A stretch of DNA of 8,572 nt. It comes from Deltaproteobacteria bacterium (lineage in GTDB: Bacteria > Desulfobacterota > UBA8473). Below the pieces are notes generated by a model. It was not told the DNA's origin, searched no databases, and saw only the letters and a program-made list of their open reading frames with translations. Shown here one piece after another: positions 1-6,783 of this stretch. A program made the position numbers and the translations under genes. The stretch spans positions 1-8,572 of the forward strand of contig JAUXFK010000121.1 in the NCBI GenBank assembly GCA_030623035.1. Direction: 5' to 3'. How positions within the stretch are numbered: position 1 is the first letter of the stretch; the number at the start of each line of letters is the position of its first letter.

Positions 1-218
1 CCTATTTCAGAGATAAAATGTAAGGTAATTCCCTGTTCTTTCTTAACGCTCACTAAGACGCTCAGACAGCACACGCACTAAAATTTGATTGTCGTTGAAG
101 CTTGATGATAGCTTTCTATTTCATAGCGCTAAACTGTTACTAAAGCGAACAAATCAATTTTATTACAAAAGGCCGGGAGAATATCCACAAATTAGAGTAT
201 ATATTATCCTGTCACACT
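1..218. other. Non-coding leader region upstream of uvrB
   Basis: No open frame of useful length runs through this stretch on either strand; ATG codons near its start are followed quickly by stops. It presumably holds the uvrB promoter, but I see no convincing -35/-10 pair and no SOS operator of the CTGT-N8-ACAG or GAAC-N4-GTTC type. A TATTAT at 202-207 lies only about 11 nt before the uvrB ATG. If it were a -10 box the message would be nearly leaderless, but no matching -35 is seen. Confidence 0.5.
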
Positions 219-2216
219 ATGAGCAAATTTAGATTAGTCACAGACTTTGTGCCAAGCGGTGATCAACCCCAGGCAATAGAAAAATTGACGGATGGTATTT
301 GTTCCGGGGAGAAACACCAGGTCCTTCTGGGGGTTACCGGTTCGGGTAAGACCTTTACTATGGCCAATGTCATCGAAAAGGTGCAAAAAACCACCCTGGT
401 TATCGCCCACAACAAGACCCTTGCAGCCCAGCTCTTCAGTGAGTTCAGAGAACTCTTTCCTGAGAATGCAGTAGAATATTTTGTAAGCTATTATGACTAT
501 TATCAGCCGGAGGCGTACAAACCCCAAACGGATATTTATATAGAGAAAGATGCCTCAATAAACGAAGAGCTCGATAAGATGAGGCATTCGGCTACTCGGT
601 CTCTTCTTGAAAGAAGGGATGTGATCATCGTAGCCAGTGTGTCCTGTATTTATGGTTTGGGTTCGCCTGAGGTTTATCATGGAATGGTGCTTACATTAGA
701 AGAAGGCATAGAGACCTCTCGAGATGAGATCCTGTCAAAACTGGTAGAGATCCAATACGAACGAAATGACATCGATTTCCACAGGGGAACATTTCGAGTG
801 AAAGGGGATGTAATAGAGATATTTCCTGCTTATGAAGAGGAAAGGGCAATCCGGATTCTGCTTTTTGGTGACCTTGTAGAGGCCATATATGAAGTGGATC
901 CACTTTTGGGGAAAAAGATAAAGAAGTTAGACAAGGCCGCCATCTATCCCGGAAGCCATCATGTTACACCGCAAGACAAACTGAAAAGGGCAATCCGGGC
1001 AATCAAAGAGGAATTAAAGGAGCGGATACCTTTCCTTCGATCCCAGAACAGGCTTCTGGAGGCCAAACGGATTGAGGAGAGAACCCATTATGATATCGAG
1101 ATGCTTGAAGAGATGGGATACTGTACAGGTATAGAGAACTATTCCAGACATTTGGACAATAGAAGACCGGGAGAGGCCCCACCCACACTCGTAGATTATT
1201 TTCCAAAAGACTCCTTAATATTCATAGACGAGAGTCATGCAACTATTCCCCAATTGAATGGCATGTATCGTGGAGACAGGTCAAGAAAAAAGACCCTCGT
1301 GGAATACGGATTTCGTCTCCCATCCGCTCTCGATAACCGCCCCTTAAATTTTCAGGAATTTGAGAAACTCATCCCCCAGGTCATTTATGTTTCTGCTACC
1401 CCGGGAGATTATGAATTGCAAAAGTGTAATGGAAGGGTCATTGAGCAGGTCATTCGGCCTACAGGGCTTATGGATCCTCTAATCACTGTCAAACCTGCCA
1501 AAGACCAGGTTGATGATCTCCTTTTTGAGATCAATAAGAGGTGTGAACGTAATGAAAGGGTCCTCGTTACCACGTTAACCAAAAGGATGGCCGAAGATCT
1601 GACGGATTATTACAGTGAACTGGGTGTAAGAGTGAAGTATCTCCATTCTGATATCGATACATTAGAGAGGGTCAGGATCATACAGAGTTTGCGCCAGGGT
1701 AACTTTGATGTGCTGATAGGGGTAAACCTGCTCAGGGAGGGTTTAGACATGCCGGAGGTATCGCTCGTTTCCATATTAGACGCTGATAAAGAAGGATTCC
1801 TCCGTTCTGAAAGGTCGCTGATCCAGATGTGCGGAAGGGCAGCCAGAAATATAGCCGGAGAGGTCATCATGTATAGTGACATAATGACTCGGTCTATTAA
1901 GACCACTATCAATGAAACAAACCGTCGGAGGAAGATTCAAGGAGAGTATAATAAAAAGAATCACATTACTCCGGAAAGTATAAAAAAATCTATATCAACT
2001 ATTTGGACGTCAATCTATGATGCGGATTATTATACAGTTCCTATTGTTGATGATAATAAAGAAGAGTTCACATCTTTAGCTGAGATACCACAGGTCATTT
2101 TGGACTTGAAAAAAGAGATGAAGCAGATGGCAGCCAACCTTGCATTTGAGAAGGCCGCAGAACTTAGAGACAGGATTAAGAGGCTGCAAAAGCTGGAATT
2201 GGATTTAAAAAATTGA
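219..2216 (+). CDS. uvrB: UvrABC excinuclease subunit B (UvrB)
   Basis: DNA damage verification helicase-like subunit of nucleotide excision repair. It receives damaged DNA from UvrA, opens it with a beta-hairpin and recruits UvrC for incision. The 665 aa match the usual length (E. coli 673). Visible in order: Walker A GVTGSGKT at 38-45, the beta-hairpin segment with YYDYYQPEAY at 91-100, the UvrA-interaction domain around 155-250, Walker B DESH at 337-340, VSATP at 391-395, the second helicase half around 410-590 with motif VI QMCGRAARN at 536-544, and a C-terminal UVR motif around 626-661 that would contact UvrC. Motif VI has Met-Cys where most UvrB proteins have Thr-Ile; the arginines R540 and R543 are kept. 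The ATG has no good Shine-Dalgarno; the GGGAGA at 175-180 is too distant. The gene stands alone on the + strand and converges on the BFN/miaB pair. Confidence 0.98.
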   Translation: MSKFRLVTDFVPSGDQPQAIEKLTDGICSGEKHQVLLGVTGSGKTFTMANVIEKVQKTTLVIAHNKTLAAQLFSEFRELFPENAVEYFVSYYDYYQPEAYKPQTDIYIEKDASINEELDKMRHSATRSLLERRDVIIVASVSCIYGLGSPEVYHGMVLTLEEGIETSRDEILSKLVEIQYERNDIDFHRGTFRVKGDVIEIFPAYEEERAIRILLFGDLVEAIYEVDPLLGKKIKKLDKAAIYPGSHHVTPQDKLKRAIRAIKEELKERIPFLRSQNRLLEAKRIEERTHYDIEMLEEMGYCTGIENYSRHLDNRRPGEAPPTLVDYFPKDSLIFIDESHATIPQLNGMYRGDRSRKKTLVEYGFRLPSALDNRPLNFQEFEKLIPQVIYVSATPGDYELQKCNGRVIEQVIRPTGLMDPLITVKPAKDQVDDLLFEINKRCERNERVLVTTLTKRMAEDLTDYYSELGVRVKYLHSDIDTLERVRIIQSLRQGNFDVLIGVNLLREGLDMPEVSLVSILDADKEGFLRSERSLIQMCGRAARNIAGEVIMYSDIMTRSIKTTINETNRRRKIQGEYNKKNHITPESIKKSISTIWTSIYDADYYTVPIVDDNKEEFTSLAEIPQVILDLKKEMKQMAANLAFEKAAELRDRIKRLQKLELDLKN

Positions 2217-2241
2217 CCTGAACCAGGTTATATGTTGTCAA

Positions 2242-2259
2242 TTATAGTTTGTACTATAA
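2242..2259. terminator. Small hairpin between convergent genes, possible weak bidirectional terminator
   Basis: The stem TTATAGT/ACTATAA is 7 bp perfect with a 4-nt TTGT loop. It sits in the 61-bp gap between the uvrB stop and the stop of the BFN gene. It contains a single G-C pair and has no proper U-run on either side, so it is a poor intrinsic terminator. Position is the main argument. Confidence 0.3.
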
Positions 2260-2277
2260 CTCTTACTGCTTGTCTAC

Positions 2278-2778
2278 CTACATCTTATACTTGCCAAAGT
2301 CTTCAGGAGACAGGTTTGCCAGGATCTCAGCCCACTTTTCCGATTCCTTATCTTTTTTAGCGACATCTCCTTCCTTCAAATCGATCTTCCTGGATTTTTC
2401 AATGACCTCATCACTGATGTAGATAGGGGAATCTGTCCTTAAGGCTATGGCAATAGCATCACTGGGACGAGAATCAATCACATAAGTCTTACCATCCATC
2501 TGGAGGTGTAAAGTGGCATAGAAGGTGCTTTCCTTTAAATCGTTAATCTCTATCTTGATTACATCAACATTAAGCGTTTGGAAAACATTCTTCAGCAAAT
2601 CATGAGTCATGGGTCGCGGAAGCTGAATCTTTTCGAGTTCAGTGACGATTGCACTGGCTTCTAATATCCCGATCCAGATTGGAACTGCGGTCTTTTCCTC
2701 CAGATCCTTAAGGATAATGATAGGGGTGTTGGTAAAAGGATCAACTGTTAATCCCGATATTTTTACTTTTCTAAACAT
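2278..2778 (-). CDS. Bifunctional nuclease (BFN/DUF151) domain protein
   Basis: Single-domain BFN-family protein (PF02577) of about 166 aa. Members have been described with DNase/RNase activity, and plant relatives act in stress responses; the in vivo bacterial role is poorly defined. Family hallmarks: SNTP-like FTNTPIIIL near the N-terminus, the VPIWIGILEA segment, PRPMTHDLL, the STFYATL strand, and the highly conserved DSRPSDAIAIALR block followed by PIYISDEVIE. The tail is charged and Lys/Glu-rich (KEGDVAKKDKESEKWAEI). An ATG at 2790 is in frame, but I prefer the ATG at 2778. A strong GGAGGG (2782-2787) is 4 nt upstream of it, and the protein then starts MFRKVKISG like its relatives. The gene lies 52 nt behind miaB on the same strand, so co-transcription is likely. 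No signal peptide; cytoplasmic. Confidence 0.93.
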   Translation of the reverse strand: MFRKVKISGLTVDPFTNTPIIILKDLEEKTAVPIWIGILEASAIVTELEKIQLPRPMTHDLLKNVFQTLNVDVIKIEINDLKESTFYATLHLQMDGKTYVIDSRPSDAIAIALRTDSPIYISDEVIEKSRKIDLKEGDVAKKDKESEKWAEILANLSPEDFGKYKM

Positions 2779-2781
2779 ATG

Positions 2782-2788
2782 TCCCTCC
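2782..2788 (-). promoter_or_regulatory. Strong Shine-Dalgarno that decides the BFN gene start
   Basis: On the minus strand the bases read GGAGGGA, 3-4 nt before the ATG at 2778. The site overlaps the codons just after the longer ATG at 2790, which itself has no ribosome binding site. The shorter start is therefore favoured. Confidence 0.7.
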
Positions 2789-2830
2789 ATTTAATGAATT
2801 AGATTATTCTTTCATAAAATACCTAAAAAA

Positions 2831-4168
2831 TCAAATTATCTCCCCCTTCAATGAATTTAGATATGCTTTCTTTATCCTTATAGGTACGATACGACCTGTT
2901 ATAGCAGAGTCCCCCTCAAAATTAACTACTCTGTTTGATCTGGTCCTCCCGGTCAGACGCTCTGGATTTGTCTTGCTTCTGCCTTCTACCAATACTTCCT
3001 GTTCTTTACCCTCTAGCTCTATGTTCTTGGCCAAAGTGAAGAGCTTTTGGTATGCCTGGAGTATATGCAACCTTTTACCCTTTATACAGTCATCCACTTT
3101 TCCATGCAGACGCGATGCCTTTGTTTCGACCCTATCAGAATACTTAAATGAAAATAATCCATCAAACTTAACGATACGCATCAATTCAAGGGTCTTTTCA
3201 AAGTCCTTCTCAGTCTCTCCTGGAAATCCAACGATTATATCTGATGTTATACTTATATCCGGGCAAACTTTTTTTAGTTTTTCTACCTTTTCAATGTAGT
3301 CTTCTACTGTGTAGCCTCTTTTCATCGCTTGCAGGACAGAATTAGAACCGGATTGAACAGGCAGATGAATATGTTCACACAATTTGTCAAACTCTCCAAA
3401 TAAAGAGATCAGCTCATCTGAGAGGTCTTTTGGGTGTGAGGTGGTAAATCGTATCCTCTTAATTCCTTTGATAGTATTTATTGAATGCAGTAAGCGATAA
3501 AAAGTCATCTCTTTATCCAGGCCCTTACCGTAGGAATTGACGTTTTGTCCAAGCAGTGTGACCTCTTTTATACCCATCTCTGATAATCTTTTGACCTCTT
3601 TTAGGATATCTTCACTTTTCCGGCTCATCTCCTTGCCCCGAACATAGGGGACTATACAGTAAGAACAGTAGTTATCACAGCCCTGCATGATTGTAACATA
3701 GGATTTTACCTTGCATTTTGAAGGGATAGAATATGCCTTGAAAATAGCGTCTGTATCGTAAAGTGTAGTTTCGCAAACCCTTCTATTTGTTTTTTTTACC
3801 TCTTCGATTAACTTCGGCAATTTATATATATTATGCGTTCCAAACACTATGTCCAGATAAGAGACCCGTTTAAGCAGCTTTTCCCCTTCTTGCTGGGCTA
3901 CACATCCGCCAACGCCGATAATGAGTTTGGGATTTTTGTCTTTTAATTTTTTGAGCCTTCCCAGGGCGCTGTATACCTTATGTTCCGGTTTCTCTCTGAT
4001 ACTGCAGGTATTAAGTAAGATCAAGTCCGCCTCATTAATGTCATCTGTAGACCTATACGCATGGTCTTCCAGCATTCTCAGGATATTCTCAGAATCATGC
4101 TCATTCATCTGGCATCCAAAGGTACGGATATAGACATTCTCTCTTAAATCAGCAGTTTCAAATTGCAT
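2831..4168 (-). CDS. miaB: tRNA-2-methylthio-N6-isopentenyladenosine synthase MiaB
   Basis: Radical SAM methylthiotransferase that adds the methylthio group at C2 of i6A37 in tRNAs reading UNN codons. The 445 aa are a normal length. The N-terminal MTTase domain carries three cysteines for the auxiliary 4Fe-4S cluster: C19 in TFGCQMN, C55 in NTCSIREKPE, C89 in GGCVAQQEG. The radical SAM triad CDNYCSYC has C164, C168 and C171. The C-terminal part (about 383-445) is a TRAM RNA-binding domain. FGCQMN and RFTTSHPKDL are typical of MiaB and argue against RimO or MtaB. The ATG at 4168 is preceded by GGGAAAGG with about 5 nt spacing, supporting this start. It heads a two-gene unit with the BFN gene. 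The promoter may lie within the element at 4193-4372 or farther upstream at 4620-4648. Confidence 0.97.
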   Translation of the reverse strand: MQFETADLRENVYIRTFGCQMNEHDSENILRMLEDHAYRSTDDINEADLILLNTCSIREKPEHKVYSALGRLKKLKDKNPKLIIGVGGCVAQQEGEKLLKRVSYLDIVFGTHNIYKLPKLIEEVKKTNRRVCETTLYDTDAIFKAYSIPSKCKVKSYVTIMQGCDNYCSYCIVPYVRGKEMSRKSEDILKEVKRLSEMGIKEVTLLGQNVNSYGKGLDKEMTFYRLLHSINTIKGIKRIRFTTSHPKDLSDELISLFGEFDKLCEHIHLPVQSGSNSVLQAMKRGYTVEDYIEKVEKLKKVCPDISITSDIIVGFPGETEKDFEKTLELMRIVKFDGLFSFKYSDRVETKASRLHGKVDDCIKGKRLHILQAYQKLFTLAKNIELEGKEQEVLVEGRSKTNPERLTGRTRSNRVVNFEGDSAITGRIVPIRIKKAYLNSLKGEII

Positions 4169-4192
4169 TTATGCCTTTCCCTGGCTTTAAAG

Positions 4193-4372
4193 AAAATATC
4201 ACGTAACTACTCAGGTGGGTAGGCTGAAGACTGAAGACTGTTAGGAAAAATGGGAATACGGCTCATTTTGAAGCCATGTTTGATACGAAAACCTGCTCTC
4301 TCTCCACCAATGTGCGTCAATCGTGCTTTTCGGCCCCCTTCAGCCTGAGTACGTAAGTAGTCAAAATATCAC
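4193..4372. repeat. Candidate MITE-like element with broken inverted ends and 10-bp flanking direct repeats
   Basis: The 10-mer AAAATATCAC occurs exactly at 4193-4202 and 4363-4372. Just inside are inverted ends. The right one is CTTCAGCCTGAGTA (4338-4351), whose complement TACTCAGGCTGAAG is found on the left as TACTCAGG (4208-4215) plus CTGAAG (4224-4229), split by 8 bases TGGGTAGG. Outside these, ACGTAACTACT (4201-4211) and ACGTAAGTAGT (4351-4361) are similar in direct orientation. The interior has no coding potential. This layout resembles a short non-autonomous transposon with a target duplication, but I have only one copy to look at, so chance or a structured leader cannot be excluded. 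Confidence 0.4.
4224..4240. repeat. Short period-7 tandem repeat (CTGAAGA, about 2.4 copies)
   Basis: The sequence reads CTGAAGA twice followed by CTG. It starts within the left inverted end of the candidate element at 4193-4372. Confidence 0.45.
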
Positions 4373-4588
4373 AAATATAAACAGGATTTTGCCCAAAAAG
4401 AAATCCCTTTGAACAGGCATTAAGATTCTCTGTTCATAAGTCTTGCCCCTTCGTTTCTCAGGATAAACTCGGCGAAAGATAAGCGATTTCAACTGGTTGG
4501 ACTCGAATAGCGTGTTTTGAAATATTCTTACGAGGGTCTTATCGTTGTTAAAAAATCTCTTGGACAAGACGAATTGGGATTCGGGCAA
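4361..4588 (-). CDS. Doubtful 75-codon open frame, hypothetical
   Basis: I do not recognise this protein. It would start with TTG (4588), begin MPESQFVLSK, be rich in Lys/Arg/Phe, and end with a hydrophobic tail GKILFIFVIF. An AAGG lies only 3 nt before the TTG, which is too close for a good ribosome site. The stop codon falls exactly at the inner edge of the right 10-bp repeat of the candidate element. The one point in favour is a near-consensus minus-strand promoter at 4620-4648, but that promoter could equally serve a leader RNA or miaB. Most likely not a real gene, or a fragment of one. Confidence 0.18.
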   Translation of the reverse strand: MPESQFVLSKRFFNNDKTLVRIFQNTLFESNQLKSLIFRRVYPEKRRGKTYEQRILMPVQRDFFLGKILFIFVIF

Positions 4589-4619
4589 TAGCCTTGTTAT
4601 ATTTAATCAATATATTATT

Positions 4620-4648
4620 AGGATATTATGAGAAGATGAAATTGTCAA
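4620..4648 (-). promoter_or_regulatory. Near-consensus sigma70-type promoter, minus strand
   Basis: On the minus strand a perfect TTGACA (4643-4648) is followed after exactly 17 nt by TATCCT (4620-4625). A start point near 4613 is implied. It lies downstream of the glycan operon and points toward the doubtful frame at 4361-4588 and then miaB, whose ATG would be about 445 nt into the transcript. Confidence 0.45.
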
Positions 4649-4697
4649 GGTAAAAAATAGAGGAGTTATAATAGGCTAGGCTGTTTGGGGATAAAAT

Positions 4698-5966
4698 TTA
4701 TATATTTTGGTATTTTTGTTTTCCGATACTTCCTTTAATAATCTTGACCACTCTATCCAGATCTTCTTCCGTCATCGCAGTGCCGGAGGGCAGACAAAGC
4801 CCCCGCTCAAACATATCCTCTGCAACCTCACCGCCAATCTTCCGTGCCTTATATTTATTGTTTATTCGATTTGTTTTGCTCTTTGCACTCCAACATTCAA
4901 TCTGGAATACCGGCTGTGTATGCATTGGCTTCCATACCGGCCTGGATTCAATATTTTCCGCTTCAAGCGCCAAGCGAACCTCCTCGCGGTTAGCGCCGAA
5001 CTCCTCAGGCGTAATTAAAATCACAGTAAGCCACCTGCTGTTTGTCCCGTAAGCTGCCTCCGGCATAAACGCAATCCCAGGAATATCAACCAGCGTCATC
5101 TGATAAAATTCAAAAATTTCCCTTTTTCGTTTTACTCTCTCATCCAGTACCCTAAGCTGCCCTCTGCCAATAGATGCCAAAATATTACTCATCCGATAGT
5201 TATAACCGATTTCAGAATGCTCATAATGCGGAAATGGATCGCGTGCCTGCTGAGAAAGAAACCTGGCACGCTCGATAAGTTCCGCATCTTCCGAAGCCAG
5301 CATCCCTCCACCCGAGGTAGTAATGATTTTGTTGCCATTAAAAGAAAAGACCGCTGCCTTTGCCCCGAAACCCGCATGAACCTCCACTTCATTGAGCTTG
5401 CCAGCTTGCCAGCCTGCCAGCTTGCCAGCTGTTTTTCGCTTTGCCCCTAACGCTTCTGCTGAGTCAGCAATCACAGGGACACCAAACTCCTTACAAGCCC
5501 CCAGAATTCTTTCATAATCCGCACACTGACCATACAAATCAGTAGGTATAACCGCCTTGGGAAGCTTCCCTCTCTTTTTACATTTCGCAAGCTCTTCTGC
5601 CAGCAATCCAGGATCCATGTTCCATGTGGTCTCATCTGCATCGATGAAAACCGGTATTCCGCCCAGAAAGGTCACAGGACTGATGCTGCCTATAAAAGTA
5701 AGGGAAGATACAATTACTTCATCTCCCCCTCTCACACCCAAAATATGTAGGGCTAGATGCATTGCAGCAGTTCCGCTGCAAAGTGCTACGGCATGAGGAA
5801 TCCCGATCTTTTTTGCAAAATCCAGCTCAAATGCATCCACCATTGGGCCTAAGGGTGCGATGTAATTGCTTTCAAAGGCCTCCTTTACAAACTGCATTTC
5901 CTCTCCAGACATATGCGGAGGTGAGAGGAACATGCGTTTTGAATCCGAATTTTGAGCAATCAACAA
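4698..5966 (-). CDS. EpsN-type DegT/DnrJ/EryC1/StrS aminotransferase with repeat-derived insertions
   Basis: PLP-dependent sugar aminotransferase, 422 aa. Such enzymes convert a 4-keto (or 3-keto) nucleotide sugar to an amino sugar for surface glycans. Strong family signals: FLSPPHMSG near the N-terminus, YIAPLGPMVDAFE, SGTAAMHLAL at 64-73, ADSAEALGA with PLP-pyridine Asp168, FSFNGNKIITTSGGGML with Schiff-base Lys213, HSEIGYNYRMSNI, and RPVWKPMHTQPVF. It resembles B. subtilis EpsN and PglE-like proteins; the exact sugar cannot be told. Two stretches do not fit the family. About 16 extra residues (around 179-194, AGKLAGWQAGKL) are encoded by an 8-bp tandem repeat, and about 13 extra Lys/Asn-rich residues lie around 360-376. 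Start: TTG at 5966 with AAAGGA 7 nt upstream; the first ATG (5933) lacks a ribosome site. Last gene of the minus-strand glycan run. Confidence 0.93.
   Translation of the reverse strand: MLIAQNSDSKRMFLSPPHMSGEEMQFVKEAFESNYIAPLGPMVDAFELDFAKKIGIPHAVALCSGTAAMHLALHILGVRGGDEVIVSSLTFIGSISPVTFLGGIPVFIDADETTWNMDPGLLAEELAKCKKRGKLPKAVIPTDLYGQCADYERILGACKEFGVPVIADSAEALGAKRKTAGKLAGWQAGKLNEVEVHAGFGAKAAVFSFNGNKIITTSGGGMLASEDAELIERARFLSQQARDPFPHYEHSEIGYNYRMSNILASIGRGQLRVLDERVKRKREIFEFYQMTLVDIPGIAFMPEAAYGTNSRWLTVILITPEEFGANREEVRLALEAENIESRPVWKPMHTQPVFQIECWSAKSKTNRINNKYKARKIGGEVAEDMFERGLCLPSGTAMTEEDLDRVVKIIKGSIGKQKYQNI
5395..5430. repeat. 8-bp tandem repeat (4.5 units) inside the aminotransferase coding sequence
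   Basis: On the + strand the unit is AGCTTGCC: units at 5395-5402, 5403-5410, 5411-5418 (AGCCTGCC, one change) and 5419-5426, then AGCT to 5430. On the coding strand it gives AGKLAGWQAGKL. The unit length is not a multiple of three, so gain or loss of one unit would shift the reading frame; three units would keep it. The repeat itself has no stop in any phase. Confidence 0.9.
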
Positions 5967-5973
5967 TGTCTTT

Positions 5974-5979
5974 TCCTTT
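5974..5979 (-). promoter_or_regulatory. Ribosome binding site supporting the TTG start of the aminotransferase
   Basis: Minus-strand AAAGGA ends 7 nt before TTG at 5966. The next in-frame ATG, at 5933, has no purine-rich site at proper distance. A second TTG follows directly and could also be used. Confidence 0.6.
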
Positions 5980-5982
5980 ATT

Positions 5983-6002
5983 GATTAAAATCTGAGTCTG
6001 AC
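5983..6002 (+). repeat. Left copy of a 20-bp inverted repeat flanking a three-gene cassette
   Basis: GATTAAAATCTGAGTCTGAC here is matched at 19 of 20 positions by the complement of 8496-8515. The two copies face each other about 2.5 kb apart and enclose the HAD, ATP-grasp and phosphoglycosyl transferase genes. This copy sits directly upstream of the ribosome site of the aminotransferase. Confidence 0.75.
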
Positions 6003-6018
6003 CCTAGAGGAATAAACC

Positions 6019-6068
6019 TGCCCTGTAGAATTCCCATAGGGGTTAGCAAAACGAAATTCCACAGGGCA
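6019..6068 (-). promoter_or_regulatory. Long intercistronic hairpin upstream of the aminotransferase
   Basis: Arms 6019-6032 and 6055-6068 form a 14-bp stem, extendable by two pairs. In minus-strand RNA every position pairs, with one G.U (UGCCCUGUGGAAUU with AAUUCUACAGGGCA); on the + strand that position is an A/C mismatch. The loop is about 18-22 nt. No U-run follows, so it is not a standard terminator. It may stabilise the HAD-side mRNA end, attenuate or uncouple the last gene, or be a repeated palindromic element. It lies between the HAD stop (6113) and the TTG start at 5966. Confidence 0.55.
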
Positions 6069-6112
6069 TATGCAGTGATCCGGTAAAAAGGACTATACTG
6101 GATGGACAATGG

Positions 6113-6781
6113 TTAATTAATTGCATTGCCTGTTAACAATCCATTTTCTGTAAGGGATTTTACTTCTGTACATGTTTCAGGCGTATCTATCGCACTAAAC
6201 AGAGAGCCATCGCGACGTATCCGTATAGACGATGCCCATCCCAATTTGGCAGGCGCATCAAAATCTTTAAAAGGATTGTCACCAATATAGACACATTCCT
6301 CTGGAGTACGACCGTTCTGTAACAAAAGATAGGCTTGTGGATTAGGTTTCCAGAATTCTTCCCCCAAATCGTCTGTAATGACAATCCTGCCAACATACTG
6401 TTCAAGATTCAGCGCCCGGATTTTTGCCCACTGTGCACAGGAATAACCGTCGCTTATTATGGCAAGGTCTTCTCGTCTTTGGCTGGTCAGGAATTTTTTT
6501 GCATCGGATTGTAATGAAATATCAGGGCGATGTGTACGATAGAGCTTTACAAAATATTTTACAAGATTATCATCAAAAATACCGAGGTCATGTAAGACAA
6601 TATCGAAAATATTACCCTGCACACCGCTTTCAAATAAATACCAGGCGCGTTTAAAAAAGTCTTTGACATGTCGATGCTTCGTCAGCCATGCGTTTATAAA
6701 ACTAAACCCGCTTCGCACATAATCACGCTCAAGATAGAGAGTGTCATCAATATCCAGTACATACAACATAGAATAACTCAC
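6113..6781 (-). CDS. HAD-superfamily hydrolase (subfamily IA-like phosphatase)
   Basis: Predicted Mg-dependent phosphatase, 222 aa, cytoplasmic. Motif I is LDIDDTLY with nucleophile D10 and acid/base D12. A helical C1-type cap follows (about 16-85). Motif II is IISDG with S110, motif III is WKPNP with K145, and motif IV is YIGDNPFKDF with D168 and D173. All catalytic residues are present. The substrate is unknown. The start is GTG at 6781, only 2 nt after the stop of the ATP-grasp gene, with no Shine-Dalgarno, so translation is probably coupled. An ATG four codons later (6769) would also leave motif I intact. In this context a phosphatase acting on a sugar phosphate or on a small phosphorylated precursor used by the ATP-grasp enzyme is an inference. 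Confidence 0.87.
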   Translation of the reverse strand: MSYSMLYVLDIDDTLYLERDYVRSGFSFINAWLTKHRHVKDFFKRAWYLFESGVQGNIFDIVLHDLGIFDDNLVKYFVKLYRTHRPDISLQSDAKKFLTSQRREDLAIISDGYSCAQWAKIRALNLEQYVGRIVITDDLGEEFWKPNPQAYLLLQNGRTPEECVYIGDNPFKDFDAPAKLGWASSIRIRRDGSLFSAIDTPETCTEVKSLTENGLLTGNAIN

Positions 6782-6783
6782 AA

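Larger units (their letters stand above)
4169..4697. other. 529-bp intergenic region between miaB and the aminotransferase
   Basis: No confident gene. From left to right it contains the miaB ribosome binding site, a candidate MITE-like element (4193-4372) with a short period-7 repeat, a doubtful 75-codon minus-strand frame (4361-4588), a two-part hairpin at 4564-4597 (ACAAG/CTTGT outside, CGAAT/ATTCG inside), and a near-consensus minus-strand promoter at 4620-4648. The 3' end of the glycan operon also lies here, but no clear intrinsic terminator follows the aminotransferase stop. Confidence 0.6.

Noticed and set aside
1..218. SOS (LexA-type) operator upstream of uvrB
   Set aside because: I looked for CTGT-N8-ACAG and GAAC-N4-GTTC type sites and found none; single half-sites only.
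2216..2228. Hairpin ACCTG-AAC-CAGGT directly after uvrB as an intrinsic terminator
   Set aside because: The stem is only 5 bp and no U-run follows.
3921..4133. Plus-strand open frame opposite the N-terminal part of miaB
   Set aside because: Antisense shadow of a well-supported gene, with a composition that is only a reverse-complement echo.
4707..5052. Two plus-strand open frames opposite the aminotransferase C-terminus
   Set aside because: Antisense shadows without ribosome sites or recognisable domains.
6078..6103. Inverted repeat ATCCGGT/ACTGGAT (12-nt loop) downstream of the HAD gene as a terminator
   Set aside because: Seven pairs including a wobble and no U-run at the proper place; it may be chance.
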